DNA of 64,000 bases from Paratinospora sagittata (lineage: Eukaryota > Streptophyta > Magnoliopsida > Ranunculales > Menispermaceae). This document shows positions 63,675-64,000 of this stretch, piece by piece; position 1 is the first letter of the stretch; the number at the start of each line of letters is the position of its first letter. The notes beneath the pieces are model-generated. The model was given only the letters and a program-made list of their open reading frames with translations, had not been told where the DNA came from and ran no database searches. Where the stretch lies: contig CM069592.1 in the NCBI GenBank assembly GCA_035771175.1, forward strand, positions 42,367,495 to 42,431,494, read 5' to 3'. Position numbers and translations under genes: made by a program.

Positions 63675-64000
63675 ATGGCAGAAAAAGGCCATATAACCCA
63701 AGACTCAGCCAAGCTTGAGGCAAACAACTACAATAATCCCAATGACCCTTTTTATCTCCACCACTCCGATCAACCTGGAGTTGTGCTTGTTACTCAACCA
63801 TTGAATGAAGAAAATTACGGTACTTGGAGCCGTGCCATGCTCATGGCCCTCAGCATCAAAAATAAAGAAGGCTTCATCAATGGCACCATTGAAAAACCAC
63901 CAACTACATCTACCACAAAACTCCAACAGTGGACGCGTTGCAACAATCTTGTGAAATCATGGCTTCTCAATTCAATCTCACACGACATCGGAGCAAGTGT
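63675..64000 (+). CDS. copia gag, N-terminal part (open at the window edge)
   Basis: The frame is open from ATG at 63675 to the end of the window (108 complete codons). It contains NNPNDPFYLHHSDQPGVVLV, then TQPLNEENYGTWSRAMLMAL, SIKNKEGFINGTIEKP and W..CNNLVKSWLLNSISHDI, the standard opening of the copia-type gag polypeptide (Retrotran_gag_3 followed by the UBN2-like region). Gag forms the virus-like particle that packages the element's RNA. No break is visible in the portion present. Confidence 0.9.
   Translation, partial: MAEKGHITQDSAKLEANNYNNPNDPFYLHHSDQPGVVLVTQPLNEENYGTWSRAMLMALSIKNKEGFINGTIEKPPTTSTTKLQQWTRCNNLVKSWLLNSISHDIGAS

Larger units (their letters stand above)
62494..64000 (+). 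mobile_element. Ty1/copia retrotransposon, 5' part, running off the window
   Basis: 5' LTR (62494-62711), primer-binding site (62712-62722), a long untranslated leader (to 63674) and the start of gag (63675 onward). The leader is unusual: it holds two blocks of GAACAG-type short repeats with a eukaryotic initiation factor gene fragment between them. The element interrupts a PPR gene. The 3' part is outside the window, so target-site duplication (expected GTTTC if 5 bp) and intactness cannot be judged. Confidence 0.88.

Overview
The window is nuclear DNA of a flowering plant, almost certainly a eudicot. The evidence is GT-AG introns, long AT-rich spacers with microsatellites, a chloroplast-targeted GAPDH A subunit, PLS-class pentatricopeptide repeat (PPR) genes, a Tudor-SN gene of the plant type, tRNA-derived SINEs (one resembling Au-SINE) and several Ty1/copia retrotransposons. 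I cannot name the species. Homology calls come from recognising protein families by eye, not from a search.

Layout, left to right. 1-3.4 kb: unidentified repeat DNA joined to a decayed copia element whose RNase H core is deleted. 3.6-5.05 kb (-): a three-exon desiccation-related protein of the PCC13-62 type. 7.7-11.8 kb: a second copia element with nearly intact pol; its 5' LTR and gag are missing and an inverted copy of its own 3' end sits there instead. 13.1-14.6 kb (-): a PPR gene resembling Arabidopsis At3g26630. 15.8-18.8 kb (+): GAPA, five exons. 20.75-22.1 kb (-): a BOI/SBP1-type RING E3 ligase, four exons. 22.2-34.4 kb: a gene-poor spacer with repeats and a long fold-back sequence. 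34.4-36.1 kb (-): a xyloglucan endotransglucosylase/hydrolase close to XTH4/XTH5. 39.25-39.9 kb (-): a germin-like protein. 41.5-43.8 kb (-): inositol polyphosphate multikinase IPK2, with an intron in its 5' UTR. 45.8-54.5 kb (+): TSN, 16 coding exons plus a 5' UTR exon. 58.5-59.4 kb (+): a PADRE/DUF4228 protein. 61.6-62.5 kb (+): a PPR gene cut by a third copia element, which runs off the right edge.

The host genes are an ordinary mixed euchromatic set with no operon-like logic: photosynthetic carbon metabolism (GAPA), cell wall (XTH, germin-like), inositol phosphate signalling (IPK2), RNA regulation (TSN, PPRs), protein turnover or defence (BOI-type ligase) and stress (desiccation-related protein, PADRE). 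The unusual material lies in the mobile DNA. The third copia element carries in its untranslated leader a fragment of a host gene for translation initiation factor eIF3 subunit I, flanked by GAACAG-type short repeats. The second copia element is a long fold-back structure. Two SINEs have clear target-site duplications. A perfect 16-bp inverted repeat lies just upstream of the IPK2 transcription unit. Coordinates of multi-exon genes were worked out by hand from splice sites and reading-frame continuity; every junction given keeps the frame.
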